A DNA stretch of 64,000 bases from Spongiibacter tropicus DSM 19543 (GTDB taxonomy: Bacteria; Pseudomonadota; Gammaproteobacteria; Pseudomonadales; Spongiibacteraceae), in assembly GCF_000420325.1 (NCBI RefSeq), contig NZ_ATUS01000001.1, positions 748,463 to 812,462 on the forward strand, read 5' to 3'. Positions 47,237 to 55,791 of this stretch are shown in pieces. A model generated the notes under the pieces. It was not told where the DNA came from, ran no database searches, and saw only the letters and a list, made by a program, of their open reading frames with translations. Every line of letters begins with the position of its first letter. Position 1 is the first letter of the stretch. The translations under genes were made by a program, and so were the position numbers.

Positions 47237-47354
47237 GCCGCATTACCGCCGCACTGTGACTTATCCCAACGACGCTAGGTACTAGACCGCATTCTCGCCA
47301 TCGCCGCAGCCGCCGATACTGACCCAGTATTGGCGTGTATGTTGAGTTACCACC

Positions 47355-48860
47355 TTGAGCCTAATAAAAATCGATCCGGTTGATGGCATACAGCGCGGCG
47401 AGTTCTACACCATTTTCGAACCACAAATCCATTTAAGCACAGGGGAAGTCACCGGATTTGAGGCGCTCGCGCGCTGGCATAGTCCTGAATACGGCAACAT
47501 TTCTCCCGCCCGATTCATTCCCATGCTGGAAGAATCCGGGCAGACCTATCTGCTGACACGGCTCGTCCTGGCGCAAACACTCGACGCCCGCGACCAGCTT
47601 TACCAGCACGGCTTTACCGGCCAGCTCTCCATTAATATCTCGCCACAGGATCTGGAAGACAGCCACTTCGCCCGCGATGTCGCGATCGCGCTGGAGAAGT
47701 CCGCATGCCTCAGTCTGGGTCTGACTTTCGAAGTGACAGAATCCGCCAGCATCGACGACATGGTGCCCAAAGCCAATCTCACCGAGCTGTTCAGAATGGG
47801 GATCAAGCTAAGCATCGACGACTTCTGGACGGGGTTCTCCACGCTGGACCGTGCCAAGCTCAACGTCTTCAGCGAAGTCAAAATCGACCACAGCATTGTC
47901 AGCCACGCCCTCGATGATCGCGTCAGTCTCGCCGGCGTCTCTTCCATTATTCACCTCGCCCACAATCTCGGCTGGGACTGCGTTGTGGAAGGGATCGAAT
48001 CGCTGCACATGCAGAATATGATGGTGAATCTCGGCGCGCAGCGTGCACAGGGCTACCTGTACAGTCGCGGCATCGACCGCAGCCAACTGCTGGACTGGTA
48101 TCAGAGCAACCGCTTTCTCGGCGCGGCCCCACACGATGCGATGCCCAGCTTCAAGTCCGACTACTTTACCCACGACGAGCGCCTGTTTCTGGCACAGAAA
48201 CACAACCCGGTCTGGGTCTGGGATTTTGACGACAGAACCATCAGTTGGGCCAACAATGCCGCATTGGCCTTCTGGGAAGTCTCTTCACTGACGGAGCTGC
48301 AAGCCCGCGACTTTGAAGATATGAGCAATGATGTGCGTATTCGCCTGCAAAGCATGCGCTTGCGCTTCGACAGCGGTGAGCGGGAAGTCAACACCTCGTG
48401 GACCTTCTATCCCAACGGCAATCCCAAGCATGCCTTCTGTGTAATGAGTTACCGCAAAGACCGGGGCAGCCAGCACGACTTGCTGATCAACGAATGCTTT
48501 GAAGGCTTTACCCAGCTCAAAAGCCAGGACCGCTTTATCGACCCGAGCATCAACATCCCCGTCCCCTTTCTGAAAGCCACCACCCACGGCGACATCATCC
48601 AGCTCAACCGGCATGCCCACTTGCTACTGGCAGAAAACGACATCGGCAGCCTCGCCGACCTCCTTCAGCGCGGGCTGGTACTGCCCGACGAGGACAGCGC
48701 ACCGGCCACCTGCTATGGCCAGATCAAACTCATCTACCAGGGGCAGGAAAAATCCTTTGCCGTTGCCTGCGACCTGACGCGCATTGCCAGCATCAACGGA
48801 CGCGGCTACGCCGTGGTATTTACTCCGATCAACAACGAAACAGGGGATGGCAGGGGTTGA
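47355..48860 (+). CDS. EAL-domain protein with C-terminal PAS-like region
   Basis: This 501-residue cytoplasmic cyclic-di-GMP phosphodiesterase-type protein has an EAL domain (about 5-245) with FEALAR, NISPQD, EVTES, SIDDFWTG, KIDHS and EGIE, so most catalytic residues are kept. A PAS-like module follows (about 275-385, VWVWDFDDRTISWANNAALAFWEVSS), then a second beta-rich module (about 400-495). The only usable start is a TTG at 47355, since a stop codon lies four codons upstream and no ATG follows for a long stretch. No ribosome site is obvious. It converges with the small gene at 48868. Confidence 0.87.
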   Translation: MSLIKIDPVDGIQRGEFYTIFEPQIHLSTGEVTGFEALARWHSPEYGNISPARFIPMLEESGQTYLLTRLVLAQTLDARDQLYQHGFTGQLSINISPQDLEDSHFARDVAIALEKSACLSLGLTFEVTESASIDDMVPKANLTELFRMGIKLSIDDFWTGFSTLDRAKLNVFSEVKIDHSIVSHALDDRVSLAGVSSIIHLAHNLGWDCVVEGIESLHMQNMMVNLGAQRAQGYLYSRGIDRSQLLDWYQSNRFLGAAPHDAMPSFKSDYFTHDERLFLAQKHNPVWVWDFDDRTISWANNAALAFWEVSSLTELQARDFEDMSNDVRIRLQSMRLRFDSGEREVNTSWTFYPNGNPKHAFCVMSYRKDRGSQHDLLINECFEGFTQLKSQDRFIDPSINIPVPFLKATTHGDIIQLNRHAHLLLAENDIGSLADLLQRGLVLPDEDSAPATCYGQIKLIYQGQEKSFAVACDLTRIASINGRGYAVVFTPINNETGDGRG

Positions 48861-48867
48861 GAACCGC

Positions 48868-49203
48868 TCAGACCTCGCCTAACTGCCGAATATCCTCCCG
48901 GTCGACCTCGCGCCCCAGTATCCGCTTGTAGGCGATCAGATCCGCCTTATCCATGATCCTCACCCTGCGACCGTAAACAGGAAGGGTTTGATAGCGCGTA
49001 AAATTCAGCACCTTGCTATGCCATTCTCCGGAACTCGCTTCCCTGATTCGGCAGTTCCTGTCACTGCCAACCTCCACAAGCTGATCGCCAAATGAAAACT
49101 GCAGATAAACCAAATCCCATTGCTCACCCCTGTGGTGAGCCGGACCAAAGCTCAGATACTCGCGCCCCATCGCCGCAATCCCCTCGATAAACGCATCGGG
49201 CAC
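48868..49203 (-). CDS. Small protein, probable 5'-truncated nucleotidyltransferase tail
   Basis: A frame of 111 codons starts with GTG at 49203; an inner ATG at 49170 has GAGGGG about 9 nt upstream and would give 100 residues. The C-terminus RVRIMDKADLIAYKRILGREVDREDIRQL resembles the end of MNT/AbiEii-like nucleotidyltransferases, whose catalytic GSxxxD half is missing here. The start falls within 10 nt of the first attC-like site, so integration may have cut off its 5' part, or it may be the last cassette without its attC. Base composition is closer to the host than to the AT-rich cassettes. Confidence 0.5.
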   Translation of the reverse strand: MPDAFIEGIAAMGREYLSFGPAHHRGEQWDLVYLQFSFGDQLVEVGSDRNCRIREASSGEWHSKVLNFTRYQTLPVYGRRVRIMDKADLIAYKRILGREVDREDIRQLGEV

Positions 49204-49209
49204 ACGGAC

Positions 49210-49299
49210 TGATAACGCCCCGCTAAACGGCGAGCGTTAGCGAGTCCGGTGGAGGCCACGTTTTTAGTGGCCGGAACGCATTTGAGCGGCTTGTTAAGC
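49210..49299 (-). repeat. attC-like integron recombination site 1
   Basis: Outer boxes TAAC (49213-49216) and GTTA (49293-49296) pair. CCGCTAAA (49220-49227) pairs with TTTGAGCGG (49281-49289), leaving one extrahelical G, a hallmark of attC. An inner hairpin GGCCAC/GTGGCC surrounds GTTTTTA. On minus, the R-box GCTTAAC fits RYYYAAC and contains the TAA stop of the upstream gene. Confidence 0.72.
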
Positions 49300-50457
49300 A
49301 GGGCTTGAACCGAGAGCGTAGAACCCATAAAAAGCCGTTAATATAAGAGGAATTAGAATTCTGTTTATAACCAGAACCTTAGTTACCTTACCAAAAACAT
49401 TTAGTCTATTTGCTGATTCTTCGGGATACTTAGCAAAAAACCAATTTAGAATACGGGCTCTCATAAAGCCCATTATCTCGTTAGAGAAAAACAGTACCCA
49501 GAAAACGCCGGGTATGGCTTTTACTAAAAACGACGCCATATCATCTAGGCTTTCAGAAAACCAAAAAACAGACAGCATGGTATATGTAGCAATATATATA
49601 ACAGAAGACGTCACCAGTATGGAGACAGCCTCTTTTCTTGAGCTTTCTTTGGCCATTCTTCTCATGATAGCTTGATACTTTTCCGGATCGTTTTCCTTGA
49701 TCTCGTCCAGCTTAAGGTAATTACTTATATCAATCTCAGGCATTGGAAGCTGAACTAATGCAATCAACCACGAAAGAAGTATTGCTGAAATAGACACCAC
49801 CAAAACAAAGATATTTATATATTTGGCTGATGATGGGTTTGCAGCTATATCGTAAATCACATTTATTTGTATAAAAAAGGATCCTGCAATAAGAGTGAAA
49901 AACAGTAAAATCAGAATCACCCCTAAAGAAGCCATTAAGAATCCAGTGACGCCATGCCAAGATAGTGTTGGCTCCTTTGGATGACTGGGAAGCCAGTCAA
50001 AATATTCATCTATATATTTAAGCGAATAATACTTTCGGGCCTTTTCGTTTGGCGAGACCTTCTTAATACATTCTCCAATTAATGCTTTAATGTACTTTTG
50101 ATACGCGCTATATACTGCCGATATTGGTGAAATTATAGAGGCTAATAGGAGAAGAAATTCCTTGTATTTCTCTAGGTTTTTAAAACCATATCCTAGAATT
50201 TCAAATTCAGATTCGGCAATATTCTGGGATGCATATAGTGAAACCATTAAGGCCGTATAAACTATTCCCAACTTTATAACTATGCCGGTAATCGCCTTTG
50301 ATTTTGTTGCCAAGTCATTGATATAACTTTCACCAAAGTACTGCTCGAATATCTCGTCGTCACTTATTAAATCAGTGAACTCTTCAATTTTACGAGATAG
50401 AGGAGATTTCCATTTTATCTGACGTAATTTTGTGATTTCCTTTTCGCTCTCTGGCAT
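49294..50457 (-). CDS. Cassette-encoded multi-span membrane protein, function unknown
   Basis: This 387-residue protein has about seven hydrophobic spans (for example ITGIVIKLGIVYTALMVSLY, GVILILLFFTLIAGSFFI, IFVLVVSISAILLSWLIALV). A charged N-terminal region of about 60 residues precedes the spans, and a soluble loop (EIDISNYLKLDEIKENDPEKYQAIMRRMAKESSRKE) lies between spans 4 and 5. I recognise no family. It is strongly AT-rich compared with flanking host genes. The TAA stop lies inside attC site 1 and the gene begins about 45 nt after attC site 2, so it is one mobile cassette. The start is ATG 50457 with AGGA 14 nt upstream; the frame continues to a TTG inside the attC. It may be a membrane effector, but this is unproven. 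Confidence 0.75.
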   Translation of the reverse strand: MPESEKEITKLRQIKWKSPLSRKIEEFTDLISDDEIFEQYFGESYINDLATKSKAITGIVIKLGIVYTALMVSLYASQNIAESEFEILGYGFKNLEKYKEFLLLLASIISPISAVYSAYQKYIKALIGECIKKVSPNEKARKYYSLKYIDEYFDWLPSHPKEPTLSWHGVTGFLMASLGVILILLFFTLIAGSFFIQINVIYDIAANPSSAKYINIFVLVVSISAILLSWLIALVQLPMPEIDISNYLKLDEIKENDPEKYQAIMRRMAKESSRKEAVSILVTSSVIYIATYTMLSVFWFSESLDDMASFLVKAIPGVFWVLFFSNEIMGFMRARILNWFFAKYPEESANRLNVFGKVTKVLVINRILIPLILTAFYGFYALGSSPA

Positions 50458-50499
50458 ATTCAAAATTGATTTCCTAAGTAATGGTGCTTTTTCTCGGAA

Positions 50500-50567
50500 A
50501 TTTAACGCTACAGGTAAAAGGCGCAAGCGCGTTAGCGCGCAGCGTCCTTGTTGACCTGATGTTAGCT
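50500..50567 (-). repeat. attC-like integron recombination site 2
   Basis: Outer TAAC (50503-50506) and GTTA (50561-50564) boxes pair. CAGGT (50511-50515) pairs with ACCTG (50554-50558), and AA.AAGG pairs with CCTTGTT with extrahelical bases. The centre is a GCGC-rich palindrome. On minus, GTTAAAT at 50506-50500 fits the GTTRRRY core, and the stop codon of the FRG gene lies in the opposite box. Confidence 0.75.
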
Positions 50568-51656
50568 TTTCTTCTTGATTTCATTCGTGACAAACCTCAC
50601 GAGATCCATATAAGGAGAAATTTCTTTATCGCTTATTCTCTTGGGGGAATGAACGAGTTCGTTTCTAAAACGCCTGAGCTTATCTATGTTGTTGATTAGG
50701 CTGGATTCAAAATGCTCTGACTTCTTCAACTGTTGCAGTGAGCCAAAGAACGTATTGTGCTCCGTTGCCTGCTGATTCATTGACACAATTTTATCTTCTA
50801 TCTCTGACCACAGTGAGAGGAAATCGCCAATTTCACCAGGCTTAAGCTCTCTCTTTACATCCACTTCGATTTCTTTACATATGCTGTGAAATACATCTTG
50901 TTGCGGGTATAAGGCGGATTTTGGGATTATTTTGAAATCCTTTCCCCAGAACTTTTTTGAATTGGGAATTTGGAACTTGACCACCAGTCTTCGGTTGAAA
51001 TCCAACTCCGATTTTGAGTCGTAATCATGCTCTATATCAGACGTTGCAGCCAAATACCCTTCTTGAAAGTAAGGCCGAAGCGCATCAGGCGGACATATGC
51101 TTAGGAGGCGAATGTTGATTAGATCATGCTCTGAGTTTATGGAGATCCGGTTGGTTATATATGGAAGCCCAAACACATAGATATAGGCATGATCATTTTC
51201 GTTTTCCAATTGTGCGAAAGAACACGCCACTCTTAGTGAGTGAGTAAAATCAATCAGTGGTGTACCACAGACTTCGTAGTGCTGAAGTATGCTCCATTGA
51301 ATATATTTTTTTCTTTTTAGCTCCCCAGCTCCATCCTTTGTTCTCGCGCTGAGCAGTTCTACAAGCTTGCTTGAAGCTTGTCCTAATATATCAAATCGAT
51401 GCTCTACTTCGCGCTTTAGAAGATAGTCTCCTCGATAAATAGAAGGGTAAAAAGTGGATTTATCGTTTTTATTCTTAAAATCGACACTTTGCCCCCTAAA
51501 GAACAGAAGATGGTCTTTGTTCAGGTAAGCGAGAGCGGCACAGTATTCAACTAGCTCTCTGTATGTATCGACTGGAAAACCATCACCAGAGGCCACATCT
51601 TTCTCGTCAACTATTGTGGCTAGTTTTCGTGTGATTTTTCCTTCAATACCTCTCAT
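50562..51656 (-). CDS. Cassette-encoded FRG-domain protein with HEPN-like C-terminus
   Basis: This 364-residue soluble protein has an FRG domain (about 45-165) with LLFFRGQS, SILQHYEVCGTPLIDFTHSLRVACSFAQ and AYIYVFGLP. After a linker, the C-terminal 80 residues are helical and contain LRRFRNELVHSP, an RNxxxH motif as in HEPN ribonucleases. FRG proteins are common in bacterial defence regions; their activity is not settled. The gene is AT-rich and ends with TAA inside attC site 2. Its ATG overlaps a GTTAGAT core, and the AAGGA ribosome site lies just outside the cassette boundary. A toxin or abortive-infection role is inference. Confidence 0.8.
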   Translation of the reverse strand: MRGIEGKITRKLATIVDEKDVASGDGFPVDTYRELVEYCAALAYLNKDHLLFFRGQSVDFKNKNDKSTFYPSIYRGDYLLKREVEHRFDILGQASSKLVELLSARTKDGAGELKRKKYIQWSILQHYEVCGTPLIDFTHSLRVACSFAQLENENDHAYIYVFGLPYITNRISINSEHDLINIRLLSICPPDALRPYFQEGYLAATSDIEHDYDSKSELDFNRRLVVKFQIPNSKKFWGKDFKIIPKSALYPQQDVFHSICKEIEVDVKRELKPGEIGDFLSLWSEIEDKIVSMNQQATEHNTFFGSLQQLKKSEHFESSLINNIDKLRRFRNELVHSPKRISDKEISPYMDLVRFVTNEIKKKS

Positions 51657-51661
51657 CTAAC
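51655..51661 (-). repeat. GTTRRRY-type cassette boundary core
   Basis: GTTAGAT (minus) matches the integron crossover core and overlaps the ATG of the FRG gene. No pairing partner GTTA/TAAC arrangement is seen nearby, so it could be an attI-like or degenerate site. Confidence 0.4.
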
Positions 51662-52017
51662 GTGTCCTTAATGAAGCTAACATTTTAATAACAAGCACGC
51701 TCGGTTTGCCCTGACGGGAATTTCGACAGATATCACGCAAGTCACTAAGAATCTTGAAGAAATTTTATAGCGACCAAGAAAACCCGCCCGAGAAACCGAG
51801 CGTGCGCATATATCTTGGAGAGGGGGTCTCATATGTCTTGCCTCATTGTCCCTATGTGGCTGTTTTGCTTGCGTTTTGTATTATTTATTCTGGATAAACG
51901 CGCATTCCATTGTGGAAAAACGAGCATAAATCTTGTTGGCAAAAAAATATACTGGCTATCTATACATTTTTTTTGTCATTCCCCTTTTTCTTCAGGTCGC
52001 TCAACATTCATAGCAGA
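51657..52017. other. AT-rich gene-free stretch with a long inverted repeat
   Basis: A perfect 13-bp inverted repeat, GCACGCTCGGTTT (51695-51707) and AAACCGAGCGTGC (51793-51805), plus inner CGGG/CCCG (51715-51718/51783-51786), spans 111 bp. The left arm is preceded by TAACAA, as in attC sites, but the right end lacks GTTA. I see no supported gene; a plus-strand frame here runs through the downstream terminator and into the receptor gene. Confidence 0.5.
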
Positions 52018-52045
52018 AACAAAAAGGCCCTCTTGGAGAGGGCCT
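52018..52045 (-). terminator. Rho-independent terminator of the second TonB receptor
   Basis: On minus, AGGCCCTCT/AGAGGGCCT forms a perfect 9-bp stem with a 3-nt loop followed by a T-tract. It lies 40 nt past the receptor stop. Confidence 0.9.
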
Positions 52046-52084
52046 GGAATTCAACTGACTGTCAGCGGATTGGTTTACGCTGGA

Positions 52085-54442
52085 TCAGAAGCGCAATACG
52101 CCTTCAACGGCGACGCTGCGCGGGGGATCGGTTGAGGCGAAGTGGGCACCGACAAACAGGGGCACGTCGTTGCCGTGCGAGGTGGTAATTTCGTTGGTCA
52201 GGTTTTTACCCAGCAGGGCGATTTCCCAGCCTTGTTTGAAGTGCATCAGCGACAGGCGGCTGTTGATTTTGTAGAAGGCGTCCTGCACGTCGGCTTCGTC
52301 GCGATCCTGCGTGGTGTAGTACTCGTCGGTGTAGTTCAGGTCGAGTTGCAGACGCAGTTCCATCACATCGCCAATCGGGTAGACATATTGGCCGGTCAGA
52401 CTGGCGGTTACTTCCGGCGCGTAGTCGGTGCCCTCTCCCGACAGGTCCTGACGACAGTCGGGGTTGCCTGCGCGGAATGCGGCATCGGTTTGCACAGCGG
52501 TACAAGGGCCGTCTTTGAACGAGGTGAAGTAGGAGTCCAGCCAGGCCATTGAGGCGCCGACGGTCAGGCGCTCGCTGAGCGCCATGCGGAAGTCGGCCTC
52601 TACGCCTTGGGTGATCGATTCCGCGGCATTGCCCACCACATAGCCGGTCAGGGTGAAGTTACTCACCTGACGGTTGGCAAACTCGGTGTAGAACGCGGCG
52701 GCATTGAAGGTGGCGGCGCCGTCGAACAGGGTGGTTTTGACACCCAGCTCGAAGGTGTCGGCTTCTTCATCTTCGTAGGTAAAGGCGTCCTGACTGGCGG
52801 TGGTGTCGCTGGCGTTAAAGCCGCCATCTTTAAAGCCTTTGGCGTAGCGAAAGTAGCTCATCACGTCTTCGGTGGCATACCACTGAATATTGAATGCCGG
52901 GGAGACGTTATCCACGCTGCGCTCATTGGCAATGTCGTGGTTTTCCGAGTTGTTGAGCGCACCGGCAATAATCGCGTACAGCGGGTTGATGCTGCGCTCT
53001 TTGGAGCGGAACTGGGCCACGTCCAGATACTTGGTGGCTTCTTTATCGTCTTCACCCCAGCGCAGACCGAGTGTGGCGCTGAGGGTGTCGGTGATGTTCC
53101 AGGTGGCCTGCCCGAATACGGCGAGACTGTCGGTCGTCTGTTCGAACTCGGTGAAGGTCGCAAGCTGTGTAGGCAGCGACAGGCCCAGCAAAGTGCTTGG
53201 GATGCCCAGCGCGTTGAAGTCGAGGTTCAGCCACAGGGTGCTGTTGAGGTCCTGCTGGTGGGCGTAGACCCCCGCAATGTAGTCGACCCGCTCGCCCACT
53301 GAGCCCGCGATGCGGAATTCCTGGCTGATCTGGGTGAAGTCTTCGGTATTCTCTGTGCCGATAAACTCCAGGTCGGTGAAGTCGGCATCGAGATTGAAGA
53401 CAAAATCGAAGTGGGAGTAGCCGGTGATACTGGTCAGCGTGACCGCGTCAGTGAGCGCATACTCCACGGTAAACACCGCCGCTTCGCTGTTGTTCTGCGT
53501 CAGCGCGGGTTGCCACTCGAACTGCTTGTCGGATTTGCGGCGGTCGAGTCGCCCGTCTTCGCGGGGGTCAATCTCGTCTTCCAGATTGAAGGACAGCAAC
53601 GCAAACGGCAGGTTGATCGGCAAGCTGATCGGCAGCGAGATGTTGGACTGATAAAGGTTAAAGGTGCCGGTATTGTCGGTGAGCTGGAAGGTGGTGCCGT
53701 TAATGCCGAAGTCGGACTTCTCCAGCTTCAGGTTCATGTCCAGCTTGTCGGTGGCGTCCCAACGCAGCGCCAGACGCATGGAGTCTTCCGCACGCTGTGC
53801 CTCGTCGCGGTCGAGAATAAAGTTATCGACATAGCCGTCCTCTTCCAGCCGCTTATACGCGGCGCGGGCGGAGAAACCCGCACCCAGCGGCGTATTGATA
53901 ATTGCCGTCACTTCACGGGCACCGATCTCGGGGTTGTACTGGTAAGCCAGTTCGCCGCCCAGCTCGTCATTGGGCCGGGCGGTGCTGATATTGACCGCCC
54001 CGGCGATGGTGTTTTTACCGAACAGCGTGCCCTGCGGGCCTTTCAGCACTTCCACCAGGGCGATGTCGAGAAACGGCGACTGAAACTGCTGACCGCGCCC
54101 GGCGTAGATGCCGTCGATAAACATGCCTACCGACTGCTCGAAACCCCGGTTATCGCCGGAGCCAACGCCGCGTATATAAATGGCGTTCCCCTGGCCGGTG
54201 ACGGCCATTTTGAAGTTAGGCACATACGCGGTCAGTTCTTCGATGCGCTGAAGCCCGGCATCGCGGATTTTGGCGCCATCGACAGCCGCCACGGCAATCG
54301 GTACGTCTTGCAGGCTTTGCTGCTGCTTTTGCGCCGTGACGATGACTTCTTCAAGCTGCGCACGGGCGCCCTCTTCTGCGGCCACACTGATAGCCGGCAA
54401 GGCGGCTAACGCCAGTGCAGCGCTCCATTTACTGCGGACCAT
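52085..54442 (-). CDS. TonB-dependent outer-membrane receptor
   Basis: This receptor of about 785 residues has a signal peptide (SKWSAALALAALPAISVAA), a TonB-box-like LEEVIVTAQKQQQS, and a plug with LKGPQGTLFGKNTIAGAVNIST. The 22-strand barrel ends SVAVEGVLRF. I chose the second ATG at 54442 because AAGGA lies 6 nt upstream, whereas it abuts the first ATG. The leader contains AACAATAA. It belongs to the catabolic VTAQK receptor group rather than a clear siderophore type. The adjacent HMG-CoA-lyase-family gene and the NRPS do not identify its ligand. Confidence 0.92.
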   Translation of the reverse strand: MVRSKWSAALALAALPAISVAAEEGARAQLEEVIVTAQKQQQSLQDVPIAVAAVDGAKIRDAGLQRIEELTAYVPNFKMAVTGQGNAIYIRGVGSGDNRGFEQSVGMFIDGIYAGRGQQFQSPFLDIALVEVLKGPQGTLFGKNTIAGAVNISTARPNDELGGELAYQYNPEIGAREVTAIINTPLGAGFSARAAYKRLEEDGYVDNFILDRDEAQRAEDSMRLALRWDATDKLDMNLKLEKSDFGINGTTFQLTDNTGTFNLYQSNISLPISLPINLPFALLSFNLEDEIDPREDGRLDRRKSDKQFEWQPALTQNNSEAAVFTVEYALTDAVTLTSITGYSHFDFVFNLDADFTDLEFIGTENTEDFTQISQEFRIAGSVGERVDYIAGVYAHQQDLNSTLWLNLDFNALGIPSTLLGLSLPTQLATFTEFEQTTDSLAVFGQATWNITDTLSATLGLRWGEDDKEATKYLDVAQFRSKERSINPLYAIIAGALNNSENHDIANERSVDNVSPAFNIQWYATEDVMSYFRYAKGFKDGGFNASDTTASQDAFTYEDEEADTFELGVKTTLFDGAATFNAAAFYTEFANRQVSNFTLTGYVVGNAAESITQGVEADFRMALSERLTVGASMAWLDSYFTSFKDGPCTAVQTDAAFRAGNPDCRQDLSGEGTDYAPEVTASLTGQYVYPIGDVMELRLQLDLNYTDEYYTTQDRDEADVQDAFYKINSRLSLMHFKQGWEIALLGKNLTNEITTSHGNDVPLFVGAHFASTDPPRSVAVEGVLRF

Positions 54443-54559
54443 AGTCATTCCTTATTAGAATTATTGTTAACCATAGTGTCGCAAAGCGACGGGGAGAGAT
54501 TGTTTAACGGTGCCAGCTGTGTCATTGGACGACAGCGCCTTGAGCACCGTCGACGGCGC

Positions 54560-55471
54560 CTAGAGAAGCCCCTTTTCGCGCTGGCGCCGAATCCAATTGA
54601 TGGCTCGGCCGCCCTCGCAATTGCCGGTGAGCGCAATCACCAGATCGACCGCGTCCAGCAAGGCAGCCAGATCGACGCCGGTATCGAAGCCCATTTGCCG
54701 GAGCATGACGACCACGTCTTCGGTGGCAACATTGCCGGTTGCCCCCGGCGCAAAAGGACAGCCGCCCAGACCGCCGACGGAGGCATCAAACTTGCGAATG
54801 CCGCACTCCACGGCCGCGTAGACATCGGCAACGCCCATGCCTCGGGTGTCGTGAAAGTGGCAGGAGAGTCGCTCGACGCCGTATTCGGCGATAAGCGGCG
54901 GCAGCAAACGCCGAACCTGATCCGGGCTCGCCGCACCAATGGTGTCTGCCAATACAATTTCTGTGGCGCCCGCCGCGAGTAAGTCGTCGCAGACCCGGTG
55001 GACCGCATCTGCGCTGACCGCGCCCTCAAAGGGGCACTCCCAGGCGGTCGCCACATAGGCCAGTACCCGGTTTCCGTCGGCGCGGCCTTGCGCAATCACC
55101 TCCCGACTGACGGCCAGCGCATCCTCCGTTCCCATACGAATATTGCGCTGGTTCATGGTGTCGCTGGCGGCCACCACCAGCCCCATGGTGCGAACCCCGG
55201 CGGCGTGGGCCAGATCATAGCCCCGGCGATTCGGAATCAACGCCGACAAGTGTTCCTTGCCGGGGAGCAGGCATTGGGCAAGCTCGTCCGTCCCCGCCAT
55301 GGCAGGCACCGCTTTGGGCGAGACAAAGGCGCCGATCTCAATATGCGTCAGCCCAGCGCGAAGCAGCGCGTTGATAAGCTGAAGGCGCTCATCAACGCTC
55401 AAGACCTTGGCCTGGTTTTGCAGACCGTCTCTCGGCCCCACATCGTTAATTATTATTTTTTCGCGTTCCAT
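54560..55471 (-). CDS. Hydroxymethylglutaryl-CoA lyase family protein
   Basis: This 303-residue HMGL-like TIM-barrel enzyme cleaves 3-hydroxy-3-methylglutaryl-CoA to acetyl-CoA and acetoacetate, or a related acyl-CoA. It has the N-terminal NDVGPRDGLQN, metal-site ADTIG and HFHDTRG, and the signature SVGGLGGCPFAPGATGN with the catalytic Cys. The ATG at 55471 has GGGA 5 nt upstream and matches the family N-terminus. It is a single gene upstream of the TonB receptor gene on the same strand. It suggests leucine, isoprenoid or branched-chain catabolism. Confidence 0.92.
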   Translation of the reverse strand: MEREKIIINDVGPRDGLQNQAKVLSVDERLQLINALLRAGLTHIEIGAFVSPKAVPAMAGTDELAQCLLPGKEHLSALIPNRRGYDLAHAAGVRTMGLVVAASDTMNQRNIRMGTEDALAVSREVIAQGRADGNRVLAYVATAWECPFEGAVSADAVHRVCDDLLAAGATEIVLADTIGAASPDQVRRLLPPLIAEYGVERLSCHFHDTRGMGVADVYAAVECGIRKFDASVGGLGGCPFAPGATGNVATEDVVVMLRQMGFDTGVDLAALLDAVDLVIALTGNCEGGRAINWIRRQREKGLL

Positions 55472-55791
55472 GTTTTCCCAATCGCAGACAGGCATACAAC
55501 ATCACACATTCACCACATCGTAACGCAGCAAGCCGGAACTGACACCTTTCATTTTTTCCGCAGCTAAGTACGGCCCCACCCAAGCGCAAAAAAAATGATT
55601 ACTGCTTCACAAATATCCATCGCGATTGGCCGCAAAAAAACCCGCCACTGAAACTCATATAAAAATACCTGTGTCATTGAAAGGGCATTCAAGCCTTACT
55701 TGTTTGCAGTGACACAGAAGCCCTCATTTGCGGTTATTTATCCGGCGCTCACCCACTTATTAAGCAAGGCACTCATAACGAGAAATTACCG
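55472..55791. other. Gene-poor AT-rich stretch with an inverted repeat
   Basis: No supported gene is seen. An 8-bp perfect inverted repeat, CTGTGTCA (55669-55676) and TGACACAG (55710-55717), flanks a 33-nt spacer. A patch CATATAAAAATACC is just upstream. It may hold the promoter of the following small frame or an operator. Confidence 0.4.

Noticed and set aside
49204-51810. Transposon or prophage origin of the AT-rich insert
   Set aside because: There is no transposase, integrase, terminal direct repeat or phage structural gene; the two attC-like sites explain the boundaries better.
51815-52135. Plus-strand frame between the cassette array and the second receptor
   Set aside because: An inner ATG at 51833 has a purine-rich leader, but the frame runs through the receptor's terminator and into its coding end; no family resemblance.
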